Shown here piece by piece: positions 10,770 through 22,495 of a DNA stretch of 64,000 nt. This DNA is from Amphiura filiformis (taxonomy: Eukaryota; Echinodermata; Ophiuroidea; Amphilepidida; Amphiuridae): NCBI RefSeq assembly GCF_039555335.1, contig NC_092646.1, positions 32,928,880 through 32,992,879 on the forward strand, in the 5' to 3' direction. The position numbers and the translations under genes were made by a program. The notes below the pieces were generated by a model that had not been told where the DNA came from, did no database searches, and was given only the letters and a program-made list of their open reading frames with translations. The first letter of the stretch is position 1, and every line of letters starts with the position of its first letter.

Positions 10770-13700
10770 CTACATACCAAGACATACATCGGATGGATCA
10801 TTTCCACGTTGATCACCTGAAGATTTAAAAATAACAACCATGTGATCACTAAACCGACAGAAGTCAGCATTAAGCATGTGCCGCATGTGTAGGAATACAT
10901 GAGAATCTCCTGCCTTTATCCCTTCCCCACCTTTTCTCCCCTCCCTCTCCCTACTTGTAGGCCATTTCAAATCAAGATCGAAAAAGTTCGAAAAACCAGG
11001 TGCAGTGAGCGGTATTTATTATGTAAGCAAAGGGTCAAAATGACGGACAAGCAAAAATGTCATGAATCAGTACCCTTTTGAGCGAAAATGCAGCTTATTT
11101 AGACAATGTCAACATGGGACGACCAGATATATATTTTCCTAACATATTGAACTAATAAAGCCTCCGCGGCCGGTACTTGGCACTTCACAATATAACAGAT
11201 ATGGAACAGCAAATGTTCGTCATTTCTCGGCACTTTAGATTTTGACCAATTACTGACAAATAAACATCAATCTCTTATACACAAGACACCATGCTTGATG
11301 ATCGTCTTTCATTTAGCTGCGCAGATATATTGTGTCCAGGCTAAATAGTTTATGCAGCCGCAATTTCGAGATCGGAGAGATGATACATGCAACTTACCAT
11401 GTGCGTCTTTAAGATCGTTGCAGATCTGTCTGTAAGTTGAACTCTGTATAAGGCTATCTTGTGCTGGGTTCCACCAGTCAGGCAGTCCATTATTCTGCCT
11501 CGTCATTATGGTAACGCCAGCATTGGGTAAATAGCACGAAAACGGATTGTCTAATAATTTCGTAATAGTCGATGGTACATCGCCACGAAATGACGAGAAA
11601 CCAGCATCAACCTGGATATTAAGACAATTTAAAAATCCACAAGTTACTGATCTATAAGATTATGCATAAGCTAAACCTACGAGGCCTCTCGATGAGGCCT
11701 CTGTCGATGTCGCTGCCGGGTGTCGCTGAACTCTGTGACCGGTCGACCCTACCACAAACTGCATAAACCCTTTAACAACAATTTCGAGAGTTGCAGCTGA
11801 GAAACGCATATCACACTATAAACATGATAAACCTTTGCAGCAAGGATCAGATTTTTCGAGTTTCGTATAGGTTACATCGGGACAATTAGTGGCGAGCTAA
11901 CTTTTTAGCGAGATTATTCCGGTGCCTGTCCATGGGGTTGATGTACTACGTCATACCCCCTAGAATAGTGCATGATGGGAAGAAGGGAAAAAGGTCTATA
12001 TCACGGACCTGGCCCTTACACCGGGACCATCAGTAGCTATACTACGTCATACCCCCTGGAATAGTGCATGATGGGAAGAAGGAAAAAGGTCTATATCACG
12101 GACCTGACCCTTACACCGGGACCATCAGTAGTTATACTACGTCATACCCCCTGGAATAGTGCATGATGGGCAGAAGAGAAAGGGTCTATATCTCGGACCC
12201 TGGAATAGTGCATGGTGGAAAGAACGGAAAAGGGTCTATATCCGAGACCTGGCCCTTGAGAAATATAAGATCTAGTAAAAAAAAGTCAACTCTACCTGTC
12301 CATTAACGATAGCGTCTATTAAAACCTGGAGTGAGGCAAAATGTCGAATTTGAGTCGAAGGCAGATTGTTTCCCTGTGCAAATGCAAAAAAATCAATCCA
12401 ATCAGAAATTTCTTTTATATCGATCGAAATAAAAGTCCTTTTTTTTCATTTCGTCAACAGATAACACAATTCAATGTTTATAGTAAGGCAAATGTGGTTA
12501 ATCTGTTGAAAACGACCTCCAAGCACAATTTTTTACCAAAATGTAGGTTTTAAAAGTCAAAACCTCAAGTGTTCCTTACAATATTTTTCCAATTTTATGT
12601 CATTAAATGAAAGAGCACACTCATATTGTTCATATACTAGCTTCATTTCAATGAGCAATGGCCAATTCTCTTTAAATTGCAAATCCTGTGCAAAAAAGTT
12701 ACTATTTTGCCTGTTTTGTCATACGGTTATAAATTCAATGAACTATGACTTTGCTAAAGAGCGCATACAAATTGATATGATATGTGTGAAACCGAATAAC
12801 CTGGAGATATTTAGATCTCGGGATGCTTTCTGAACATCCAGTCCCTTGTTTCTGCATCGACTACATCAGTGATAACAGTTGCTCTATTTGTCAGTCCCAT
12901 CGATATAAACAATATATCCAAACATAACGCGAAGACAATTTGGGATCTGAGATGCTGCATCTCATCTTGTTTTTCAATAAACTGTTGTCAGTCAAAGTAG
13001 GAAATACTGAATATGACAAATTGCGGCCAGTTGAGGGCGTTAGTTTTTGACAGCCAAATGTCGCAGGCGAAGAACGCAAGAACACAGGAAAAACCTCGGG
13101 TTGAGTTCATTTATGAAGTGAAAATGAACAAGGCAGAGGCAACGTTGAGCTGAATTTATACTCCATCGCTAAGCGACAATTGGTTTCTAGCCAATGTTGT
13201 TGCGTGCTTTTTGTTGCGTTGGGTAAAGTGCGCTACATCATTGGTCAAATACAATCGCTCTTTGCTCAGCAATGTAGTATAAATTCAGCTTTATGCCAGA
13301 TAGACTCACCGTTACACCTTGTTGGCGTTTTAGACAGAACTCGTCGCTTACGTATCCGTCAATGAAACCTATGATTTTACCAGTCAAATCAGTTGGGTCA
13401 ACTCCTCTAGGATTGTTACTCTTCACTAATAGATAGGTACTGGCGGACTTAGTAAATGGTTTAGAGAATTTGAACGTGCGTGACCTGTCGTAGCTTTGTG
13501 CCCATCCTATAACAAAAGAATAGTTCGCACTATTTGTTGTGTTAAGTTACAAGGGTGTGAAGAAGGTAAGGACATTGATCATTTGGTTCATTTGAGCCTC
13601 TGCAGTAGCAAAGTTTGTCAAAGTATGCTGTTGCTGTTTGGAATGCTTGGTTAACGTTGCCCATGCCAACAAATTAGGACGAATCCAGAGACGCGTTCTT

Positions 13701-16700
13701 CGTATTATATTGGGTGTCATTACGCTGAATTATACGATCATATCTTGGAAGAGTGCAATAGTTTTGTCGGACTCGGATTCGACACTCTCGACTTCGGCTC
13801 GAGTCCGGACTCGGACACAAAAGGACCCGGACTATATTGGGACTTGGATGCAAAGTGGACTTGGCTCGAATGGGATGAGGCACAGTGTCATCGCCCCGAT
13901 ATCTTCATGGCAGAAATCGCCATGGTAGGTTGAATCCACCGCCACGCATGGCCATTTGTATCGACCTGTTTAATAGTTTTGAGTCGCATAATGGGCCGAA
14001 GGACATCTGACTAAGGCTACTGACAATAGCCCCGATTAGGCCGGTGACTGACCTCGCCGAGTCGAGCATGGTCATATACTTTTAGACTACCTTCACGATT
14101 GCGCTATATAATTCGGCACATATAAATCAGAATTATTGTCAGTTTCTGACAAGTTTCAGACGCAAGCTTCTATCTCAAGACGCAAGCTAACGACTATCAT
14201 ATCTGTTCAAAATATATATTCAAGTGCAAGGAACCATATCTGGTTTCTTTATACGAAATCATTTACGGGAGATATTCATAATTTTCTACCCCGGTATCCA
14301 AAGATTTTCGTCTCATATCAAACTCGTGCATAGGACATTCACGTGTATCGATCCCGGGTATTGATTTTAGTATCTCTGCAGAGAAAGTAATTATTAGCCA
14401 GGCGATGTCGGTGTGTGAGGTATTGGTCTGTGTGCGTGAGTTTCTTGTAGACCATCAGCTTAACAGAGCATCGGATTTGCGAATGATGAGGGTATCGATA
14501 CGACATTGACCCATCATGCTCTTTCTAGATGAGTGATAAGTAATTGTCAACTTGGTTTTCGTTGGTAATTTCTAAAAATGCCACCGACATACCAGAGCCG
14601 CAGTTTATTGGTAATTTCTAAAAATGCCACCGACATACCAGAGCCGCAGTTTACAGTCTAACGGGGCTGTAGCAATTTGTTGTTGTTCTAAAAACTCAAT
14701 ATACAAATTCACAACGGGGACACCATGAACAGAGATAGCTAGAGATGAGGGGCACATTTGCACTATATGTCTATTATGATCCACTTCTGGGCGCTAGTAC
14801 GCCCTCTGTTGGTGATCACTACCAGAAGGAAGGATCAAGTACCATCACTCCGAAGAAGGCCTTTGAACAAGATGGCCGAAACTGTTAGGTCAGTATATTT
14901 GGTTTTGACAAGATGAACATTCCTAGAATTGTATCACACAAACCTAATGGATTTCTTCAGGACTAGAATATTCCAGAAAAAAATCGATAGTGTTCAAATT
15001 AACCTACAGAATATGTCCGATTGTCTTCTCTAATCAGAATTATTTATCAATGTACGGTTGAATATAAACCACCGTCATGGGTACCACTGTCTCTCTCTTA
15101 AAGTGCCCCTGATTCGTTAATTACATGATATTCTTAGTAACCAATCGAAATATAACCTTTAGATCTCTTAGTAATTTACTGGTCTAATCCCCTACTGACT
15201 ATTCTTAACATATCTCTGATTGGCTCAATGTGAATTATATAGTAAAATCTAACCAATGAAAATAGTTCTTATAATTATGTTCACTTTCACTTACCTACGC
15301 AGCCATCGTACCATCCACCCATTAACCCCACGCCTCCTCTTGTTACCTCTCCAGCCTGCGAATCCCAACAGCGGTTGTATAAATCCCATATCAAGCGGCA
15401 ATTCTTGTTCGCTCGCTTACAAACTATGAAATGTAAAGATAGAATATGAGTATAAAATTGTGCAGCCTTTTCACATTTGATTCATTACCATGGCCATACT
15501 CGCCCTCCTAAACCCAAATGAATTTGCAGTTTTTTAAAATTTAAATCCCATGGGAATTCACACTACTTACCTTCAAATGCAATGTCTACGTGGAATCCTT
15601 TGACCTGTCCTGTTAAATCATCGCTGAAATTAAATAATCAGGACAGTCTTTGTCACTTTGGCTTTATGAAAGAAAGAGTCATCGGTACCTAAGGGTGCAA
15701 TAATTATGTGTACCCCCGGAGGTGAATTATAGGGGGGGCAAAGATTTTTGGCAGGCCAAAAGGGGGGGGCAAGTATTTTTGGCAGGTCGAAAGGGGGGTC
15801 AAGCGATTTTTGGCAGGTCGAAAGGGGGGCAAGCAATTTTGGCACAGATATTTTGGGCACCGTTTCTATATTACGCCCTAAAAGGCGTAGGAAAACGTTA
15901 CGAACACGTTCAAATATGCAAAATGTCCTGCTCGCTGCGCTCGCATTATATGTTAAGACAATTTAAGGTTTTAAATTCGGGTTCCTCAAAATCTTGCATG
16001 TGTAAGGGGGGGGGGGCAAAGATTTTTTGGCACGTCAAAAGGGGGGGCAAAGGTTTTTTGGCACGTCGAAAGGGGGGGCAAAGGTTGTTTGGCACGGCCA
16101 AAGGGGGGGGGGGCAAGCGATTTTGGCAGACCATTTTGAAAATTCACCCCCCCTGGTACATATAATCATTGCACCACCCCTAACCGGGTACCGATAGTGC
16201 TATAGGACCAAATTAGATGTGATGCCTAAAAGTGTCTGTGCAATATTTACGTGCGCCGTGGAAAATTACTCCCAATTTTAGCAAAATACCACATTCGGGG
16301 AACTAATTTCCATAATGGGAGGAGCGTAATAAGCATGTCACTTTCAACTTTTTCATTGTGCTTTCTACGTCATTTTAGTGCGTACACTGCATAACATTAA
16401 TACGCTGCGCCAAAAATTGTTTTTCATCGCATTTTATTCCATCATAAATCCTACCCACCCCATTTTACTCCCTCCCCGATTACATAATTAATGCACGGCC
16501 CCTGAGAGACACGTGTATTAACTAAAAATATGAGATTAAAAATGGCAACATATTGTTAATTAATTACATCGGCTAGGCCTATAAGTGGTTCACTGCAACT
16601 TTATAAAGAGTCGAACCTGCAATTTTTACAGGACGGAGTGCCCATCTCTCTTTTGTTAGGGATTAGGCTAGACTCCACCGTGAAATGTTGCTGTGAATAC

Positions 16701-19700
16701 CGGTACCCATTTATACACAAGGGCACCGTCACGATGGCATATAACCTGGGCTCGAACCTGCAACCTTCCGAGCCCGTTCCACTCGTTCACAATGCTCTCC
16801 TGTAACCCAACTTCATAAGTTACAGGTTTACGATAATTAGCCCAGTTTTTCATTACGGTATAAGTTCCTTAAAGAAATTGTCATATCGCAAAGAGATCAA
16901 ATTAAAATTTACATATATGCTTCGTTGTTGTCCAGGTGACCAATAGCCAAGTTCCATATTTTAGTATCAACCGCTCCAGTACCTGAAATTGAAGACAGAG
17001 GGAAAGTATAACCTATAAGCTCTTAGACAGATTCACGGACTCTCCAGACTCTCCACATACAATACCTACCAGCATACCCAACCCATGTAAATAGACATAA
17101 AAGCTTTAAAGGCTATCAATGTTAACGATACAAAACCACAAAAGTCCATTTTCGGGGGAAAAGTTGAAATCAGCCTCTTTTGAAGGAAAACCTCACAAAG
17201 GTCCACTTTTTAATTCCCCGCACGCCCAATAAATCCTGGCTACGGGTCTGGTCGTTTAATCTAGGCCCTTCATGTCAGTTCGTTCTAAATTTAATTTTTT
17301 TAAAGTGCAGAGCTATAAAGGAAACATGCTGTACTCAACAGGACCTATCGTCTACTGCATCTATTTCCCGTTATATCAAGGTCCACACCACGAAGGTGAA
17401 TTCTTGTGTGAAATACTGCAGATATCCAAAAGTTAAGTTGTTAAAGAATTAATAAATAAATCCGTCCAAGATACTTTCAGGGGTAAAATGTGTAAGCGCT
17501 CTTTAGCAAAGTCATAGTGCATTGAATTTACACCCGTATGACAAAACAGGCGAAAACAGTAATCCTTTGCACAAGATTTGCAATTTAAAGAGAATTGGCC
17601 ATTTCTCATTCTAATGAAGCTAGTATATGGACAATGTAAGTGTGCTCTTGCATTTAATGACATAAAAATTGAAACATATTATAAGGAACACTAAAGGTTT
17701 TGACTTTTAAAACTACATGTTGGTAAAAAATTGTGCTTGGATTGGTCGTTTTCAACATATTTACCACATTCACCTTGCTATAAACATTGAATTGTATTAT
17801 CTATTGACGTAATGAAAAAAGTGTTTTAGGGGGAAGTATTGGCTTTCGTTCGATATAAAAAATTCTGATTGCATGAAGGGAACATTTGAGGTTTTGCCAA
17901 AAACCAATCACAGATGCCTATTTTCCACTAGATCTCACACAGCTCTTATTTATTTTTTTATTTTATTTTATTCATTTGGCAACAAACATCGAAAAATATA
18001 AAATAACATAAAGGAGGCCTCCTGAGCTGCCAGGGAGCACTGAAAAGCACAGGAATGCACTGTCGCCAGAAGGCGCAGTGCCCCCAACTCAGCAAACCTC
18101 AACATAATTTTACACAAAAGTTATATACAATTTAAAGGGGCATTTCGTGATCCACAGCCTCATCCCCCCACTTTTCTCAAAAAAAGTTGAGATTTTTATA
18201 TCACTGGAATACTCTAGCTACATAATGTTTATGTACCAAATATTTCTTGCAGATTAATTCGTTTAGCAAAAATATCGCCAAATTTGAATTTCGTTCTGGT
18301 GCACCAGAACGAAATTACAACACATTGTCTATGGAGCAGTGTAATACACATAATCATGCATAACTCGCAAACGCAAAATCGGAATCAACTGAAATTTTGG
18401 GAATATGCTTTTTCGTGGATATCTACTGAAAATGTCATAAAAAGAGGATGCTAGGATCACGAAATACTCCTTTAACACAAGAGACAAGAAAAAAAAAAAT
18501 GGCTACAGTGATGGAAAAGTTGAAGCTATGAGATGATGTTTAGAAAAGCCCTGAGTTGTTTTTTAAATGTGGTAAATGTGCATGTGACAAGTGAATTCCT
18601 GATGTCATTATTTATATTTGACCATATGGCTGCAAAAGAAACAAGCAATGTGTTTTTAAATGCATCTGTTTTGGCTGTGATTTCCTGTTTAAAAACGACT
18701 TCCATGCCGTTCATTTACACTCCACCTACAAAAAATAAAAGACATGAGTACTAATTAGACATGAACATGCAAAACATATTGATATATAAGTCCTTCTGTG
18801 ATTGAGTTTGATGAGTTCTTAAGTACAGAGTCTTTCCTCGTCTGACTGCTCCCTTCCCCCTCCTTTGACATAAAATGAGTCTTGTGGCCCTATGTTGAAT
18901 TTGCTCCAGTTTTTCAATGTTACATTTGCGATATACGTTCCAAACGGGTGCACAATAATCAATGACAGGTGACAGGTAATATAAGTGTACGATATAGCTT
19001 AAGAAGAACTTTTGAGTTGTTTTTGCCTGCAACAACCCTAATAAACCCCAGAAGTTATTTGCATGTTTAACTACATTATTAACATGACAATTCCAACGTA
19101 AGTCACTGGTAATAGACACACCCAGAAGACGCAATGTATCCGTTGTTTCAAGCTGGGTGCCATTAACATAGTAAGACAGGGTTGGCTTTGATTTACGCCG
19201 GGTGACACACATAACTTGGCACTTGGACGGGTTAAGTTGAAGCGCATTATTATTAGACCACCAGTTCAGTTTATCAAGATCTGACTGGAGAAGAACAATA
19301 TCTGTGGCATTTTTTATTTCTCTAAAGAGGAAGGTGTCGTCAGCATACTGGTAAATTGATGAATTCAGGTGTAAGTGGAGATCATTAAATAACAGTGGGC
19401 CCAGCACGGACCCTTGTGGAACTCCTGAAAGGACATTTGTCCAACCTGATCTCTTATGATGCTATGCACTCAACCGTGTAGTATAAACACCGACTGCGTA
19501 GATGCTAAACTCGTTGTACTTGGAAATGTATGTGTACTCGGGTGTATCGATGTGGAAACTGTGCATAGATAAGAGAATCGCCTTTTAGCCAAACTTTTTC
19601 ATATGTAATGGAGATATTACAATAATTATGGCTTTTATATGTGTTCAAATACTGACCAAATGTGGACAGAGAGTAGTAGATATTAAAGATTATCGTCAGT

Positions 19701-20399
19701 AAAAGACAAAATAAAAAAAAGGATGAAAATGAAGGGCTTTTTTCTTGTCAATTTGCCCTCGCATATTTTGATTATTTTCTATGAGCTCCAACTGGGACTC
19801 CAACATCTGTCTGTTGACATATACCAACGACAATATCATATTGGATTTGAAAATAATTATTGAAATTTAAAGCTGAATCTGTTAGCTATATAGCGTAAAA
19901 TTATTACGAATTAGGACAAAATAATTATAACTTTGAATCAGCGTTTTCGTTTGGACTTATTTTGGGGAGAGAGGCTGTATACTGCAACTCATAGAACTCT
20001 ACTTACCTCTGGCTATTGCCTGCTACACGTGGTCGCCTTCATACAATAGAAGAGCTCAGGGAAAACTCAAATTTAGAAGTGAAAATGAGTAGTTTATTGA
20101 AGGCAGCGGTAACGTACGTTTAATTTATGCAAATATCTACCTAAGCCCTGCTATCTCTCACCTGTCACGCCATTGCTTGTCCCACCTGTCACGCAAGTAT
20201 TCCCACTTTGACTTGAAAACACAACCAGTGATATGATAAGAGCTACAATGGCAGCTAGACCTGTCACCATCATGAGAACGATGTACAGCTTATTATTTAC
20301 AGAATTGTTGGCCTGAGCCATATTCATTTGTAGTTCTTCCCTCATCCTAAAGTATTCTTCGTTGGGTTCTTCTTTTTGCTGTTCTGCTGCGTTGGACAT
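10770..20399 (-). CDS. Gene B: membrane-anchored family-3 solute-binding-protein-like protein, paralogue 2
   Basis: Exons on the minus strand: 20399-20162, 16982-16913, 15623-15571, 15423-15295, 13506-13310, 12373-12296, 11611-11398, 10816-10770, all with GT..AG and intact frame, 341 residues. Start ATG 20399 (MSNAAEQQ) follows a leader whose frame differs by one base from that of copy C, so this Met is the best start. Residues 1-37 are an acidic, probably helical cytoplasmic head; about 38-61 form the single transmembrane helix; about 83-335 are the extracellular solute-binding-like domain. Lobe 1 holds residues 103-191, with Arg171 in SYDR; the hinge/lobe 2 includes GFIDGYVSDEFC (210-221) and Asp257 in VDAGF. 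The Cys residues (69, 122, 129, 139, 162, 221 and others) suit an extracytoplasmic fold. Intron 1 carries a LINE, intron 2 a Harbinger-like MITE and a SINE, and intron 4 Penelope and LINE debris. Function in ligand capture is inferred from the fold; no permease genes neighbour it. Confidence 0.78.
12390..12830 (+). repeat. Interspersed repeat R (also 17449-17942 and ~33122-33880)
   Basis: It contains TCTGTTGAAAACGACC, AAAAGTCAAAACCT and GACTTTGCTAAAGAGCGC. Related copies lie inverted at 17449-17942 and partly at 31560-31790, and forward at 33122-33880. Its frames look alike between copies but are riddled with stops; I see no gene in it. Confidence 0.65.
13668..13790 (+). mobile_element. LINE 3'-end fragment in gene B intron 4
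   Basis: Reads LGRIQRRVLRIILG, then, one frame over, a piece like the C-terminal tail of Jockey/CR1-type reverse transcriptases (ALEECN-like). A sister fragment is at 28046-28135 in the same intron of gene C, so it predates the B/C duplication. It is followed by a GACTCGGACTCG-type simple repeat (13770-13870). Confidence 0.55.
14540..14930 (-). mobile_element. Penelope-like element fragment, gene B intron 4
   Basis: Minus-strand sequence is the decayed relative of 28393-28830 in gene C, which still reads LWKRYVDD, the catalytic region of Penelope-type reverse transcriptase. Here the catalytic region has a 46-bp exact tandem duplication (14562-14607 and 14608-14653) and the Asp pair is lost (YVGG). 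Confidence 0.65.
15693..16180. mobile_element. PIF/Harbinger-like MITE carrying a G-run minisatellite, gene B intron 2
   Basis: Inverted ends GGGTGCAATAATTATG and CATTGCACCACCCC are flanked by the 3-bp duplication TAA (15690-15692, 16181-16183). The matching sites in genes A (7159) and C (29610) read GGTACCTAACCG without the element. The body is a minisatellite of roughly 28-30 bp units, each a run of 6-10 G then CAA..ATTTTTGGCA. The GGKRGG-like frames come from this repeat and are not proteins. Assignment to the superfamily rests on the 3-bp TAA duplication only. Confidence 0.75.
16633..16800 (-). mobile_element. Antisense SINE, internally deleted, gene B intron 2
   Basis: The inverse of the 2142-2449 SINE: AGTGCCCATCTCTCTTT at its tail, GGGCTCGAACCTGCAACC for the B box. 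The middle is shortened. The full antisense copy occupies the same intron of gene C (30075-30320), so both descend from one insertion. Confidence 0.75.
17949..19450 (-). mobile_element. 5'-truncated non-LTR retrotransposon (LINE), gene B intron 1
   Basis: Minus-strand frame from 19450: VLSGVPQGSVLGPLLF, then YADDTFLF (the reverse transcriptase catalytic box), NPSKCQVM and TLRLLGVSI, down to about 18740; a frameshift leads to the C-terminal tail (WSNINNDIRNSLV..). The 3' end is an A/T-rich AATAAATAA tail. The target duplication CTCTTA is at 17943-17948 and 19451-19456; the same repeat R elsewhere (33122-33127) has the uninterrupted site. The domains match the Jockey/CR1/L2 group. A 336-bp MITE interrupts its 3' region. 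Confidence 0.88.
18136..18471. mobile_element. TTAA-flanked MITE inside the LINE
   Basis: AGGGGCATTTCGTGATCC and GGATCACGAAATACTCCT form 18-bp inverted ends (16 of 18 pair), with TTAA on both sides (18132-18135, 18472-18475). TTAA is the target used by piggyBac-type transposases. The centre has the palindrome TTCGTTCTGGTGCACCAGAACGAA. Confidence 0.8.
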
Positions 20400-20689
20400 G
20401 TTTTTGCAAAGTGTGCAAGACGTGGTGTCGAGGCTTTTTGCAGTGCGTATAAAACGCTACTAAAGTCAGTAATACTACGGCCTTACAATAAAAGTTCAAT
20501 AGCAAGGATTTTGGAAACGATAGGAAATGATTTGACCATTGGTTCAGTACAAGGTCAAAGGCTTTCCTGTGGATATATTTTGTTTTGGTAATATATGGGA
20601 TCTATACTGCCGTTATTACTGCGGTCAATTTTGGGGAAAGAATTCCAAAAACAGGGAGCAATTGTGGGCAAGACGAACTTCACGAAGCG

Positions 20690-20830
20690 ACTTTCGCGCA
20701 CATTTATGGAACACCTTGGAATAAAATGCTCTAAAAAGGCTTTAGGAGAACACATTATGTAAACTTTCCTCCTCGCTACGTTCGCATATCCAGACCATTG
20801 AGAGGTTTGCAATATTTTGCATGTGCAAGG
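20690..20830. repeat. Dispersed repeat fragment
   Basis: CCTCGCTACGTTCGCATATC...GACCATTGAGAGGTTTGC is repeated at 33935-33985 (CCTCGCTACGCTCAGACCATTGAGAGGTTTGC). Both copies belong with the G-run repeat family seen at 15693-16180. Confidence 0.6.
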
Positions 20831-20938
20831 GGGTGTGGTGGGCAGATTGTAATAGAATTACCGTGTGTTGCATGAGAATATCTATTTGCGAACATACATT
20901 GCTTCCTTTACCCCTCTTTCGAACCACCTATGTTCTTT

Positions 20939-22093
20939 ATATCTTGGTGTAGATTATTCATCCAGTAGTTCAAAAAACATTATTTTGTAAATTAAATCAA
21001 ATACTGGAACTAAAATTTGCAACTCACTTTGCTACGTTGCGTCCGAAAGCATCGGACTTCGTCAGGCATCTGATTGAAGATGTTGTGATGACGTCAGATG
21101 TTGTGACGTCAGACGGCGAGGAATTCATTATCATAGACAAAAGCGAGTCGGAGTCCTTCTTTAATTTCATTAATCAAGTTGACCCGAACATCAAATTCAC
21201 TCAGGAGGAATGTGTGGACAATAAGTTAGCTTTTCTGGACTGCTTGGTTCATTTGAACAGTGACGGTACCCTCAACTCACGCATACCGATCACTATTTAC
21301 AATTTGACTCAACCATCCGCTGATCCACAAATTAGGCGTGATCAGAACCCTCCAATACCGTGCGGACACTGTCATAAGCAATTCTGAGGACATTCCGGAG
21401 GGAAAAGCTCACATACAGAAAGCCCTTGGAAAAGAAAGACTCCGCTAAATCCACCACAGGAGAGGTAAACTACGGCAATCGCACACATGTAACCATCCCA
21501 TACATCGCTGGATTATCTGAAAGGCTTAAGAACTCTTTCAAGTCCTTCGGCATCACTACGTGCTTCAAACCTACTAACATCCTACGGGGGAAGCTCGTGC
21601 ATGTCAAGGACAACCCCCCCCGAGATAAACAGTGCAATTTAGTTTATGGCATTACCTGTGCTGCTCCGGACTGTGGTGACTCCTATGTAGGGGAGACAAA
21701 AAATCTCTACGAGCGCGACTGAACCAACACAGGCGCCCTAGCTCCAGCGAAGCCCAAAACTCTGCTGTTTACAACCACTGAAATAAGAAAACTGAACATT
21801 TCTTAACCCTGAGGAAGCTGTTATCCTAGATATGGAGCCGGGAGAAGTGGTTTGAGCGAGGAGTCAGAGAATCCATATGGGAGAGAGTGGAGGAGCCCGC
21901 CATTAACAGAAAAGGGGGACTCCGCTTCCTGTTGTCACACGGATGGGACCCGGCGTTACAAGACATTCCTCGCCGTCTGACGTCACAACATCTGATGTCA
22001 CCACAACATGACAACATCTTCAACCAGATGCCTGACGAAGTCCGATGCTTTCGGACGCAACGTAGCAAAGTGAGTTGCAAATTTTAGTTCTAG
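20939..22093 (+). mobile_element. Penelope-like element PLE-1 with inverted terminal repeats, nested in PLE-2
   Basis: Flanked by a 10-bp target duplication TATGTTCTTT (20929-20938, 22094-22103). Plus-strand frame: NQVDPNIKFTQEE, LAFLDCLVHLNSDG (reverse transcriptase), an internal deletion at about 21290-21400, then GLSERLKNSFKSFGI and NLVYGITC...YVGETKNLYERD (GIY-YIG endonuclease), then WFERGVRESIW...INRKGGLRF. Arms 21006-21118 and 21971-22091 are inverted repeats. Penelope elements commonly carry such terminal repeats. The element cannot move by itself because the polymerase core is missing. Confidence 0.88.
22034..22062 (+). ncRNA. Hammerhead-ribozyme-like motif in PLE-1 right arm
   Basis: Just upstream of and through this span the order is CTGACGA (22032-22038), stem GTCCG...CGGAC, then GCAAC where the ribozyme core has GAAAC. 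The inverse copy is at 21034-21067 in the left arm. Penelope elements of several animals are known to carry hammerheads in their terminal repeats; the core change here suggests a weak or dead one. Confidence 0.4.
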
Positions 22094-22495
22094 TATGTTC
22101 TTTGTCGAGCACAATAACGTCTTTATCCTCAAAAGTATGCTTGGCTGCTTTGAGGTGCGTATAAACAGACGAATCGTTTAACCCCGTTGAGCTGGGGCGA
22201 CGATGTTGGTACATCCGTTTATGGAGCGGTTGTTTAGTATCCCCTATTTAATAGTCATCACAGTCCGTATCCTGGCAATTGATGGCATACACGATATTAC
22301 TCTGTTTGCGCTGAGGAATCTTGTCCTTAGGGTGGACTAACTTCTGTCTCAGTGTGTTACATGGTTTTAGTGAGACAGGGATCTGATGTTGTCCAAAAAT
22401 CCTCTTTAATTTCTCAGAGACATCTGAGACAATGTGATGCCAAAATTACGTGTGCTCGAAGAGGTAGTGGAAGCTTGTGTTGGTGGAGATGGATC

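Noticed and set aside
12597-12833. Gene encoded by repeat R (similar frames at 17433-17663 and 31494-31694)
   Set aside because: Similarity between copies extends through stops and flanks, so it is an interspersed repeat and not a coding family.
15722-16165. Gly/Lys-rich frame of 147 codons
   Set aside because: It is the translation of a G-run minisatellite within a MITE; three frames give similar low-complexity products.
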